Positions 7,196 to 13,698 of a stretch of 36,003 bases of DNA are shown in pieces. Source of the DNA: UMGS1387 sp045540015. Its GTDB lineage: Bacteria; Bacillota; Clostridia; Oscillospirales; CAG-382. How positions within the stretch are numbered: the stretch's first letter is position 1; every line of letters begins with the position of its first letter. Where the stretch lies: positions 1 to 36,003 of the forward strand of contig JAZQGP010000041.1 in the NCBI GenBank assembly GCA_045540015.1, written 5' to 3'. The notes beneath the pieces were generated by a model. It was not told the origin of the DNA and made no database searches. It saw nothing but the letters and a program-made list of their open reading frames with translations. The position numbers and the translations under genes were made by a program.

Positions 7196-10003
7196 ATGGC
7201 ACTGAATTTAATAATGTCTGCATCATATAATGCACTTCTTGCCATTCTTCTCTACATACTTGACAAAAAAACAGCGTTTTCAAAAACGCCTTATAAGCTC
7301 AAGCAGTTTATTATAGGTGTTCTCTTCGGTCTTATGGCGATTTTTGCAACAACTACCATTGGCGGTTTTGATATTGGCGATGGAACTATAATGAACGTGA
7401 GAGATGCCGCGCCCCTTTGTGCAGGTCTTATCTTTGGTGCTCCGGCAGGTATCATTGCAGGTCTCATAGGCGGTATATACCGCTTTGTGGCAGTGTATTT
7501 TGAACTTGCCGGAACATATACGCAGATTGCCTGCTCAGTATCAACAATCCTTGCCGGATTTAATGCTGCAATCTTAAGAAATTATATGTTTGACAATAAA
7601 AAACCAACTTGGTTGTATGGCTTGGGTATAGGTATGGTAACGGAAGTTCTCCATATGCTGATGATATTCTTTACCAATATGGATGATGCAGTAAATGCGT
7701 TTGAGTTTGTAAAGATATGTACATTGCCTATGGTAATCGGTAACGGATTGGCTGTTGGAATTGCGGTTTTTGTAGTATCTTTAATTGGCAGAGAAAGACT
7801 TAGCTCAAAAAAAGAACAAAAGCAGATTTCGCAGACATTTCAAAGCTGGCTTCTCATTTGTATAGTAATTGCTTTTGTTGCCACAAGCTTATTTTCTTCT
7901 GTATTGCAGACAGGTATGAGTGAGGTTCAGACAAATAAAACCATTGAAATGAGCCTTTCTGATGTTTATCAGGACATCCTGGATGAGTCAAACAGTAATC
8001 TGCTAAAAAAGACTGAAAGCATAAAAGAAGAATACTTAGGTGGCGCAACCCTTTTATCACTTGCTTCAAAATATAATGTCATTGAAGTCAACATCATTGA
8101 TGAAAAAGGCATAATTTGCGATTCCAATGTGGAAGAGTATATCGGCTATGATATGGCAAGCGGAGAACAGTCAAACGAATTTGTAACTGCACTTTTAAAA
8201 GGCAGCGAGTCACAGTATATTCAGGACTACAGACCTACCTCTTATGATGATATTACTTTCAGAAAATATGGAGCAATTACACTTTCTGCCGGTGGATTTA
8301 TTCAAGTCGGTTACGACAGTACGCAGTTCAGAGCCGATATTGACAAGTATGTGAAAACAGTATCAAAAAATCGACATGTGGGTAACTCGGGATTTGTTGC
8401 AATCTGTGATGAAAACTTCAATCTTGTAACATACAGAAGCGATTTTGAAGGAGCAGGGCTGCAGAAAATCGGTATAACATTTGATCCTGAAACTGTCTCG
8501 GAAGGTGAAATTTTTGAGTCAGTAGTCTACGACAAAGAATACCTTTGCTCATATCGATTTGTAGAAGGATACTACATTGTTGGCGCTATGCCGAAGTTCG
8601 AAGCAATGTTTATGAAAGAGGTTTCGGTGTATGTAAATACATTCATGGAAATCCTCATATTTGCTGCTTTGTTTGTTCTTATTTATTTCCTGATAAAGAA
8701 AATTATCATCGACAACTTAAGGAAAATAAACAAAGGACTTGGCGAGATAACCAACGGGAATCTTAATGTTACCGTTGATGTTCGTTCCAATGAAGAATTT
8801 GCATCGCTTTCCGATGACATCAATCAGACGGTTGGCACGCTAAAAAGGTATATCAAGGAAGCTGCAGCAAGAATAGACAAGGAACTTGAATTTGCAAAGC
8901 AGATTCAGTATTCTTCACTTCCGACAGTTTTCCCGAAAAGTAATTCTTTCAGACTTTATGCCGAAATGATAACTGCAAAGGAAGTCGGCGGAGATTTTTA
9001 CGACTTTTATATGCTGAATGATGGGGCCATCGCTTTTCTTGTTGCGGATGTGTCGGGTAAAGGTATTCCTGCGGCTATGTTTATGATGAGAGCAAAAACA
9101 GTTATAAGAGATTTGGCAGAACGTGGACTTGAACCTGACGAAATATTTACAATTGCAAACGAAAAGCTTTGCGAAAATAACGATGCAGGAATGTTCGTAA
9201 CTGCTTGGCTTGGTATTTTAGATACCAAAACAGGACTTTTAAAGTTTGCTAATGCAGGGCATAATCCGCCACTCTTTAAAAGAAATGGCGAAAACTTTGA
9301 GTATATGAAAGCACGAAGCGGAATGCTCCTTGCTGGTATGGAGGGCATTAAATATCGCAAAAATGAACTCCAGCTTACTCCGGGCGATACTCTTTATCTG
9401 TACACAGACGGTGTTACGGAAGCTACGGATAACAACACTGAACTTTACGGTGAACAAAGGCTGCTTGATTTTGTAAATTCACTTGAAAAAACAGAACCAG
9501 AAAGCCTTTGCAAACTTATAAAGAAAGATGTTGATAAGTTTGTGGGAACTGCGCCGCAGTTTGACGATATCACAATGCTTGCACTCAATTTTGATGCTAT
9601 AATCGGTGATGAAAGTATTTCGATTGTACCGGATAGCAATTCTCATATAGCTGTTGGGGCATTTGCAGATTTGCTTTCTGCAAAACTTGAAATCGTACCG
9701 AAAATTGCAAGCAAAATCAATATAGTGTTTGATGAAATTTATACGAACATTGTAAATTACAGCAAGGCAAACCTTGCTACGATTTTCTACAGCATAGAAA
9801 ACGGAAAACTCCATATTTCGTTTACTGACAATGGTATTCCGTACAATCCTCTTGGGGCTTCTGAGCCTGATGTAACCCTTTCTGCAGAAGAAAGAGAAAT
9901 CGGCGGTCTTGGAATATTTATGGTTAAGAAAATGACGGAAAGCATGGAATATGAATACACAGATGATAAAAATGTACTTACTCTTGTCATCTCACTAAGT
10001 TAG
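7196..10003 (+). CDS. Membrane sensor fusing SpoIIE phosphatase and RsbW-like kinase
   Basis: A 935-aa multidomain regulator. Residues about 1-205 are a five-helix 5TMR-LYT sensor, with NVRDAAPLCAGLIFGAPAGI as its signature. A further TM (about 215-237) is followed by a dCache-like extracytoplasmic domain (about 240-475), a TM (about 480-500), a HAMP (about 500-555), and a SpoIIE-type PP2C domain (about 580-795) with EVGGDFYDF (598-604 region), DVSGKGIPAAMF (Asp618) and FDDITM (Asp790/791). A C-terminal GHKL ATPase (about 815-935) follows, with N-box DEIYTNIVNYS (846-856), DNG (878-880) and GGLG (903-906). Opposing kinase and phosphatase activities on the upstream STAS protein are therefore in one chain. 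RBS: AAGGAGATG. Confidence 0.9.
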   Translation: MALNLIMSASYNALLAILLYILDKKTAFSKTPYKLKQFIIGVLFGLMAIFATTTIGGFDIGDGTIMNVRDAAPLCAGLIFGAPAGIIAGLIGGIYRFVAVYFELAGTYTQIACSVSTILAGFNAAILRNYMFDNKKPTWLYGLGIGMVTEVLHMLMIFFTNMDDAVNAFEFVKICTLPMVIGNGLAVGIAVFVVSLIGRERLSSKKEQKQISQTFQSWLLICIVIAFVATSLFSSVLQTGMSEVQTNKTIEMSLSDVYQDILDESNSNLLKKTESIKEEYLGGATLLSLASKYNVIEVNIIDEKGIICDSNVEEYIGYDMASGEQSNEFVTALLKGSESQYIQDYRPTSYDDITFRKYGAITLSAGGFIQVGYDSTQFRADIDKYVKTVSKNRHVGNSGFVAICDENFNLVTYRSDFEGAGLQKIGITFDPETVSEGEIFESVVYDKEYLCSYRFVEGYYIVGAMPKFEAMFMKEVSVYVNTFMEILIFAALFVLIYFLIKKIIIDNLRKINKGLGEITNGNLNVTVDVRSNEEFASLSDDINQTVGTLKRYIKEAAARIDKELEFAKQIQYSSLPTVFPKSNSFRLYAEMITAKEVGGDFYDFYMLNDGAIAFLVADVSGKGIPAAMFMMRAKTVIRDLAERGLEPDEIFTIANEKLCENNDAGMFVTAWLGILDTKTGLLKFANAGHNPPLFKRNGENFEYMKARSGMLLAGMEGIKYRKNELQLTPGDTLYLYTDGVTEATDNNTELYGEQRLLDFVNSLEKTEPESLCKLIKKDVDKFVGTAPQFDDITMLALNFDAIIGDESISIVPDSNSHIAVGAFADLLSAKLEIVPKIASKINIVFDEIYTNIVNYSKANLATIFYSIENGKLHISFTDNGIPYNPLGASEPDVTLSAEEREIGGLGIFMVKKMTESMEYEYTDDKNVLTLVISLS

Positions 10004-10016
10004 GAGGAGATTTTAA

Positions 10017-10670
10017 TTGAAATCAAATATTTGTAAATTAAACAAAGATTTAACCTGCCTCGAAGCAGTTCTTGCTGAGGTAGAAAAAGTAACTACATAC
10101 AACGCTCTTGAAGATAAAAAAGCATTAAGGATTCGTCTTTTGGCAGAAGAACTTTGCGGAATGCTTCCGGGACTTGTAGAAAATTTCAACGGTGAGTTCT
10201 GGGCAGAAAATGAAGGCGATAATTACGAGCTTCATGTAGAGCTTAAGGCAGACGATATGAGCATTGATTTAAGAGATGAACTTATCTCTGTTTCAAAATC
10301 AGGCAAAAATGCTGCAGCAAAAGGTATTATGGGTAAAATCAGAGCAGTTGCAGAAACAATGCTTCTTGCTGCATCTGATCCAACTCTTCAGGCGCTCCCT
10401 GCAGGAGAGTTTTATGATTATCACGGCTATAATATGGGCTTTGGATATATTGATCCAACAATTGCTGTTGAAACAGGATATATATACTCATGGTCGCTGT
10501 TTAATTATAAAACAGCAGTTGAAGAGAAAGAAGACGAATATGCAGAACTTGAGCGTTCTATCGTTGCAAAGCTTGCAGACGATATTATCGTAGGTGTTCG
10601 CGGAAAGAATGTTGAAATTGTGGTTAAAAAGTCATTTGGACCCGTTTATGATTTCATCAACAGAAAGTAA
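10017..10670 (+). CDS. Unknown protein with degenerate ATPase-like N-box
   Basis: A 217-aa soluble protein, last in the signalling operon. It starts with TTG, chosen because AGGAGG at 10002-10007 is 9 nt upstream and no ATG is near. Residues 35-75 (RIRLLAEELCGMLPG followed by beta strands ending HVELKAD) resemble the N-box region of RsbW-like GHKL ATPases, but the DxG and GxG boxes needed for ATP binding are absent. The rest, including DYHGYNMGFGYIDP, I do not recognise. It begins 13 bp after the SpoIIE-kinase gene. It may be a non-catalytic partner for the STAS protein; this is inference. Confidence 0.7.
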   Translation: MKSNICKLNKDLTCLEAVLAEVEKVTTYNALEDKKALRIRLLAEELCGMLPGLVENFNGEFWAENEGDNYELHVELKADDMSIDLRDELISVSKSGKNAAAKGIMGKIRAVAETMLLAASDPTLQALPAGEFYDYHGYNMGFGYIDPTIAVETGYIYSWSLFNYKTAVEEKEDEYAELERSIVAKLADDIIVGVRGKNVEIVVKKSFGPVYDFINRK

Positions 10671-10684
10671 TAAAAGAAACTATC

Positions 10685-10712
10685 AAAGGCACTCCAAATG
10701 GAGTGCCTTTTT
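10685..10712 (+). terminator. Rho-independent terminator of the signalling operon
   Basis: An 11-bp perfect stem (AAAGGCACTCC at 10685-10695 pairing with GGAGTGCCTTT at 10700-10710) with a 4-nt AAAT loop, ending in a T run. It lies 15 bp after the last stop codon. Confidence 0.93.
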
Positions 10713-10722
10713 CGACAGTCTG

Positions 10723-10756
10723 AAATCCTTGTACCTTTAGTGGTACAAGGATTTTT
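10723..10756. terminator. Second strong hairpin between convergent genes
   Basis: A 13-bp perfect inverted repeat (AAATCCTTGTACC at 10723-10735 and its complement at 10742-10754) around a 6-nt loop. It is followed on the plus strand by two more T. It lies 11 bp after the previous terminator and 4 bp before the stop of the convergent gene. It probably acts as a back-up or bidirectional terminator. Confidence 0.65.
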
Positions 10757-10759
10757 GAG

Positions 10760-11311
10760 TTATGCGTTTAACAGCAACTTTCTTGCAAGAATAAACAAGC
10801 TATTATCAACTGATGGAATATCTCTGTATATTGGATCTTTCATATATTCTACATCAGGATTGAATGATGGATTCACAGATTGATAAATTTTGGTTCGGGC
10901 ATTGAACTCTGCTTCTGCATAAGTGATTTTGCCGGATTTATAATCTTCTATTACGGGAGCGATTATTACTCTGACTTTTTCAAGATTATTAGCATAGAAA
11001 TCAGGTCGCAAGTACATATCCCGGTATTGCCATATTGCACAGTTTGCTATATCGACAAGTTCACCATAGCTATAACCATTAGTCTGTCCTTTTAGGAAAG
11101 CATCGAAGAAGATGCGATTTGATTTTGCTCTTGCATCGGCATATCCCAAGCCGTTCTGTACCTCGGTTAAAATATCACCAATAAAACTTTCAACAATGAC
11201 TATTGCTTCATTTGTGGCATTGCAGGGTGCCGATTCTCTCGGCACCTCTGCTGCATTTACTGTAGATGTAATTGTCATAGTAATTATTAAACATATTATA
11301 ATCTTTTTCAT
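10760..11311 (-). CDS. Small secreted protein of unknown function
   Basis: A 183-aa protein with a clear Sec signal peptide (MKKIIICLIITMTITSTVNA, cleavage likely after ANA-type site at about residue 20). The mature part is mostly helical and acidic, with two Cys (CNATN and ANCAIW) that could form a disulfide. There are no recognisable catalytic motifs. RBS GGAGG is directly upstream at about 11318-11322. It lies 9 bp downstream of the DUF6809 gene, so the two are probably co-transcribed on the minus strand. I do not recognise the family. Confidence 0.72.
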   Translation of the reverse strand: MKKIIICLIITMTITSTVNAAEVPRESAPCNATNEAIVIVESFIGDILTEVQNGLGYADARAKSNRIFFDAFLKGQTNGYSYGELVDIANCAIWQYRDMYLRPDFYANNLEKVRVIIAPVIEDYKSGKITYAEAEFNARTKIYQSVNPSFNPDVEYMKDPIYRDIPSVDNSLFILARKLLLNA

Positions 11312-11320
11312 AACAACCTC

Positions 11321-11608
11321 CTATAAATCCTTAAATATACTATCATCGCAGACAAGACTATCGCAAATCATCTGCACGCCAAGACGAAATCCGAGTTTGA
11401 AGTTTTCGATACTTGTAATAGCAACAATCTCATCACTTGCATTGATAAGGTCATTAACAAGATGAAGGGGTTTGCCTTTCAGCATCTTTCCTAATTCGTT
11501 TTCACTATCGCAGAATTTCCGCATCGTTTTGGCATAATGGGTGTCTTTGTCATATCGCTTTTCGTTGGGATTGATATTTCCGTAGTATAGTTCCTCAATA
11601 AAGTTCAT
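11321..11608 (-). CDS. DUF6809-type small protein
   Basis: A 95-aa protein starting MNFIEELYYGNINPNEKRYD, the usual opening of the DUF6809 family of Clostridia, which has no assigned function and is often found in accessory or mobile regions. The family name is from memory of the N-terminal pattern. Start: an in-frame ATG exists 18 nt upstream at 11626, but the GGAGG at 11616-11620 lies inside that extension and 7 nt from the ATG at 11608, so 11608 is preferred. It is mostly helical and soluble. It is co-oriented with the secreted protein downstream and TnpV upstream. Confidence 0.7.
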   Translation of the reverse strand: MNFIEELYYGNINPNEKRYDKDTHYAKTMRKFCDSENELGKMLKGKPLHLVNDLINASDEIVAITSIENFKLGFRLGVQMICDSLVCDDSIFKDL

Positions 11609-11633
11609 AACTTTTCCTCCTATCATTCAGGTT

Positions 11634-11651
11634 TTAGGACAAAAGTCCTAA
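11634..11651. repeat. Short inverted repeat upstream of the DUF6809 gene
   Basis: TTAGGAC at 11634-11640 and GTCCTAA at 11645-11651 flank AAAA, giving a 7-bp hairpin. It lies in the 92-bp gap between the tnpV-like gene and the DUF6809 gene. It may be a weak terminator or an operator; it has no T tract. Confidence 0.4.
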
Positions 11652-11700
11652 CAAGGGCTTTTGTTGGGAGTACAAATGCCGTGCTTGCTAATACTCAACT

Positions 11701-12069
11701 TCAGCGAAAAAGAAGGTCCTTATATAATATTTCTTCTGCTGAGTGGCGAATGTTGTTCATAGCACCAACCCAAGCCATTTGGTCTTTTGCTTTGAGTTCT
11801 TCGGTGATACCTTGCTTGATCGCCATATCCTTTATAAGCTTATCAATCATTTCCTTTGCGGATGTGTCAATTTCTTCAAGATAGGCAAGCCAAGTTCCGT
11901 TAAGCATTTTCATCGAGTAAAAAGCAGGGCGATTTTCCTTAATAAATATTGAGTGTAACTTTCCATACCTACCGATGCGGTAAGTCCCTTCAGGTACTTT
12001 AAGGTTTGGAATGTAGTAATCGCCGTTCCTTACATACTCAATTCCGTTTTCAATAAATTTTTCCTTCAT
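11701..12069 (-). CDS. TnpV-family transposon-encoded protein
   Basis: A 122-aa protein matching the TnpV family by pattern: YYIPNLKVPEG-like start, RYGKLHSIFIKENRPAFYSMKMLNGTWLAYLEEID in the middle, then the most conserved stretch AKEMIDKLIKDMAIKQGITEELKAKDQMAWVGAMNNIRHSAEEI. TnpV proteins are accessory genes of integrative elements in Clostridia, with no demonstrated catalytic role. AAAGGAGG is upstream of the ATG. No transposase or recombinase is found beside it, so this looks like a residual or stand-alone copy. Its presence marks the surrounding 2.5 kb as acquired DNA. Confidence 0.8.
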   Translation of the reverse strand: MKEKFIENGIEYVRNGDYYIPNLKVPEGTYRIGRYGKLHSIFIKENRPAFYSMKMLNGTWLAYLEEIDTSAKEMIDKLIKDMAIKQGITEELKAKDQMAWVGAMNNIRHSAEEILYKDLLFR

Positions 12070-12157
12070 TGTGAAGTACCTCCTTTAAATTTGGTATCTT
12101 CATTTTATCAGAAGGCATTTAATTTGACGAATGTACGGATATAAATTTTTGAAAATA

Positions 12158-12186
12158 TTGAAAAAATAGCACTTCTATGCTATAAT
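12158..12186 (+). promoter_or_regulatory. Consensus sigma-A promoter
   Basis: TTGAAA at 12158-12163 and TATAAT at 12181-12186 with a 17-bp spacer, 24 bp before the ATG at 12210. The near-consensus match suggests constitutive expression of the downstream gene. Confidence 0.8.
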
Positions 12187-12209
12187 AATAGCGTATTTGG
12201 GGGGTTTTT

Positions 12210-13280
12210 ATGAAATTAAATAGACATCAGAAAGAAATAATTTCTAAAATTTTAAGTAAAGATATTTATGATATAACATCATATTTAAACTGTTTTAATC
12301 TGTGCCACATTGAAAAGTACGATATGGAAAAACTTGAAAAAGAATTTTTGGAGTCCGAAAAAGGAAAACAATATAAAGTTATGAAAGACGGTCATTCGCG
12401 ATGGATCACAACTACAAGAAACACAACCGCAGGAGGGCTGCCGATTTCTTTGCCTAATATCTTACCAAGGACTGACATTACAGATGATGAGTGGGAGTAT
12501 AAAGAAGCAAAATTTGTTCCACACACAAAACCTATTGAATATGAATTTGAAGATCAAAAATTTAAATTTGATTTTGACGCTGGCATAAAAATAGTTAATG
12601 ATTTCAACAACCTTGTTGATTTTTTTACATTATGGAATTATCTAAAGCAAGAATCTTTAATTTTCGAAGTGGACAAGCAAATATCAGCAGATGATATAGG
12701 GTTGTTCTTTGAATCTACTACATTACCTAAAAAAGAAAAAGACTCTATAATTATAGAAAAAGATTATGCGGAACTTCCCAAGGACTCAAAGGCAACAGAA
12801 ATCTTAAAAAAATTTACAACTGATATCCTTGATAAAGTTCCAACGCATACCGCTATCGAATTTACAGATAGAACTTGGACGATTAACGAAGAGAATCTCA
12901 CCATGAGCAAAGAGTTTATTGGAAAGAAATTCATTCCGTCAAGTTCCTTGCATATATATTCAAAACGTGGATATAAGACAAAAGAGGAAATAGCACAGCG
13001 CAACAATTTGGCAGTTGCTTGGATTGCAGTTATCATTTCTATAATATCCATATTAGCAAGCAGTTTGTTGGACAAAACACCGAAACAATTGGATAACATT
13101 ACAGAACAATTGGAAGAAATAAAATCGATTACAAATCAAATTGAAAACGAGGATTTTCAAAAAATAAAAACCTCAATAGAAAACATTGAGGAAATAGTTG
13201 ATAAATTAGATGCTGACGATAATACTCTTGATGAGATAAAAGAAGGAATTATCGAGATTAAAAAATCACTTTTGAATTAA
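12210..13280 (+). CDS. Membrane-anchored protein with C-terminal coiled coil, unknown
   Basis: A 356-aa protein I do not recognise. The N-terminal half (1-110) is charged and helical. Residues 110-260 form a mixed alpha/beta region. One strong TM helix lies at about 266-288 (LAVAWIAVIISIISILASSLL). The C-terminal 65 residues are a heptad-rich coiled coil (LDNITEQLEEIKSITNQI and repeated I/L every 3-4). The gene stands alone with its own strong promoter and a GGGGGG ribosome binding site at 12199-12204. It sits between TnpV and a repeat/terminator cluster. Orphan membrane/coiled-coil proteins in such islets are sometimes defence or toxin proteins, but nothing here proves it. Its base composition is AT-richer than its neighbours. 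Confidence 0.75.
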   Translation: MKLNRHQKEIISKILSKDIYDITSYLNCFNLCHIEKYDMEKLEKEFLESEKGKQYKVMKDGHSRWITTTRNTTAGGLPISLPNILPRTDITDDEWEYKEAKFVPHTKPIEYEFEDQKFKFDFDAGIKIVNDFNNLVDFFTLWNYLKQESLIFEVDKQISADDIGLFFESTTLPKKEKDSIIIEKDYAELPKDSKATEILKKFTTDILDKVPTHTAIEFTDRTWTINEENLTMSKEFIGKKFIPSSSLHIYSKRGYKTKEEIAQRNNLAVAWIAVIISIISILASSLLDKTPKQLDNITEQLEEIKSITNQIENEDFQKIKTSIENIEEIVDKLDADDNTLDEIKEGIIEIKKSLLN

Positions 13281-13323
13281 GTAAAATTATGCGATTTGAC
13301 GCCGTTTTCTTGTATTTTAATTA

Positions 13324-13348
13324 TGACACGTTATGAACACCCGCACCA
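13324..13348 (+). repeat. 25-bp direct repeat, copy 1
   Basis: TGACACGTTATGAACAC followed by CCGCACCA. The second copy starts exactly 100 bp later at 13424, and the two differ at a single base (C/T at position 18). Each copy is followed at once by a hairpin terminator. Confidence 0.85.
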
Positions 13349-13394
13349 GTCGAGAACCTCGACACGCATTATCGCGTACCGAGGTCCTTTTTTT
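13349..13394 (+). terminator. Terminator with a competing hairpin
   Basis: ACCTCG (13356-13361) pairs with CGAGGT (13380-13385), with an inner ACGC/GCGT helix, and is followed by C2T7 (13386-13394). CTCG within it can instead pair with an upstream GTCGAG (13349-13354), giving a mutually exclusive hairpin. It is probably the terminator of the gene ending at 13280. The attenuator-like overlap may be accidental because no gene follows on this strand. Confidence 0.65.
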
Positions 13395-13423
13395 ATTTCA
13401 ATTTTTGTTCACGCGTTCAACTT

Positions 13424-13448
13424 TGACACGTTATGAACACTCGCACCA
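13424..13448 (+). repeat. 25-bp direct repeat, copy 2
   Basis: TGACACGTTATGAACAC followed by TCGCACCA, 24/25 identical to copy 1 at 13324. The following A run opens the next terminator. Confidence 0.85.
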
Positions 13449-13487
13449 AAAAAACGACAGTAATCAACAGATTGCTGTCGTTTTTTT
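13448..13487. terminator. Bidirectional terminator
   Basis: An A-run plus CGACAG (to 13460) pairs with CTGTCG (13475-13480) plus a T run (13481-13487) around a 14-nt loop. A and T tracts on both sides let it end transcription in both directions, including the minus-strand oxidoreductase gene. Confidence 0.8.
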
Positions 13488-13490
13488 CAT

Positions 13491-13691
13491 TGATATAAAT
13501 CTCTGCGAGATTTTCGATATGTTCCGCTGGAACTCGATATGCCGACGGCTCGATATGTTGCATTACAGCAACGAGATTTATATCATATCGAGTTTTGAGC
13601 GAAACGAAAAACATATCGATTTTACTTGCGCCCTGAGCGAAGCGAGGAAGTACCCTTGGGGCATAAAAATATCGAGCAAACAAAGTTTGTT
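13491..13691. repeat. Ordered array of small hairpins with TCGATAT linkers
   Basis: TCGATAT occurs at 13514, 13534 and 13550, each time just before a hairpin (13521-13533, 13541-13549, 13557-13572). Its complement ATATCGA occurs at 13585, 13613 and 13669, each followed by a further stem (13592-13605, about 13624-13651, 13679-13691). A 13-bp inverted repeat (13491-13503 with 13573-13585) closes over the first three. The stems differ in sequence while the linkers are constant. No coding signal is seen. It may be a structured RNA or a mobile palindromic element. Confidence 0.7.
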
Positions 13692-13698
13692 ATGCATT

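Noticed and set aside
10276..10593. 105-aa alternative frame inside the last gene of the signalling operon
   Set aside because: It is fully contained in a gene with a strong ribosome site, and its composition (Gln/Leu-rich) is typical of an out-of-frame reading.
13324..13448. CRISPR-like pair of repeats
   Set aside because: There are only two copies, the spacer contains a terminator hairpin, and no cas genes are present.
11626..13490. Complete insertion sequence or integrative element
   Set aside because: Apart from TnpV there is no transposase, integrase or relaxase, and no pair of terminal inverted repeats could be found.
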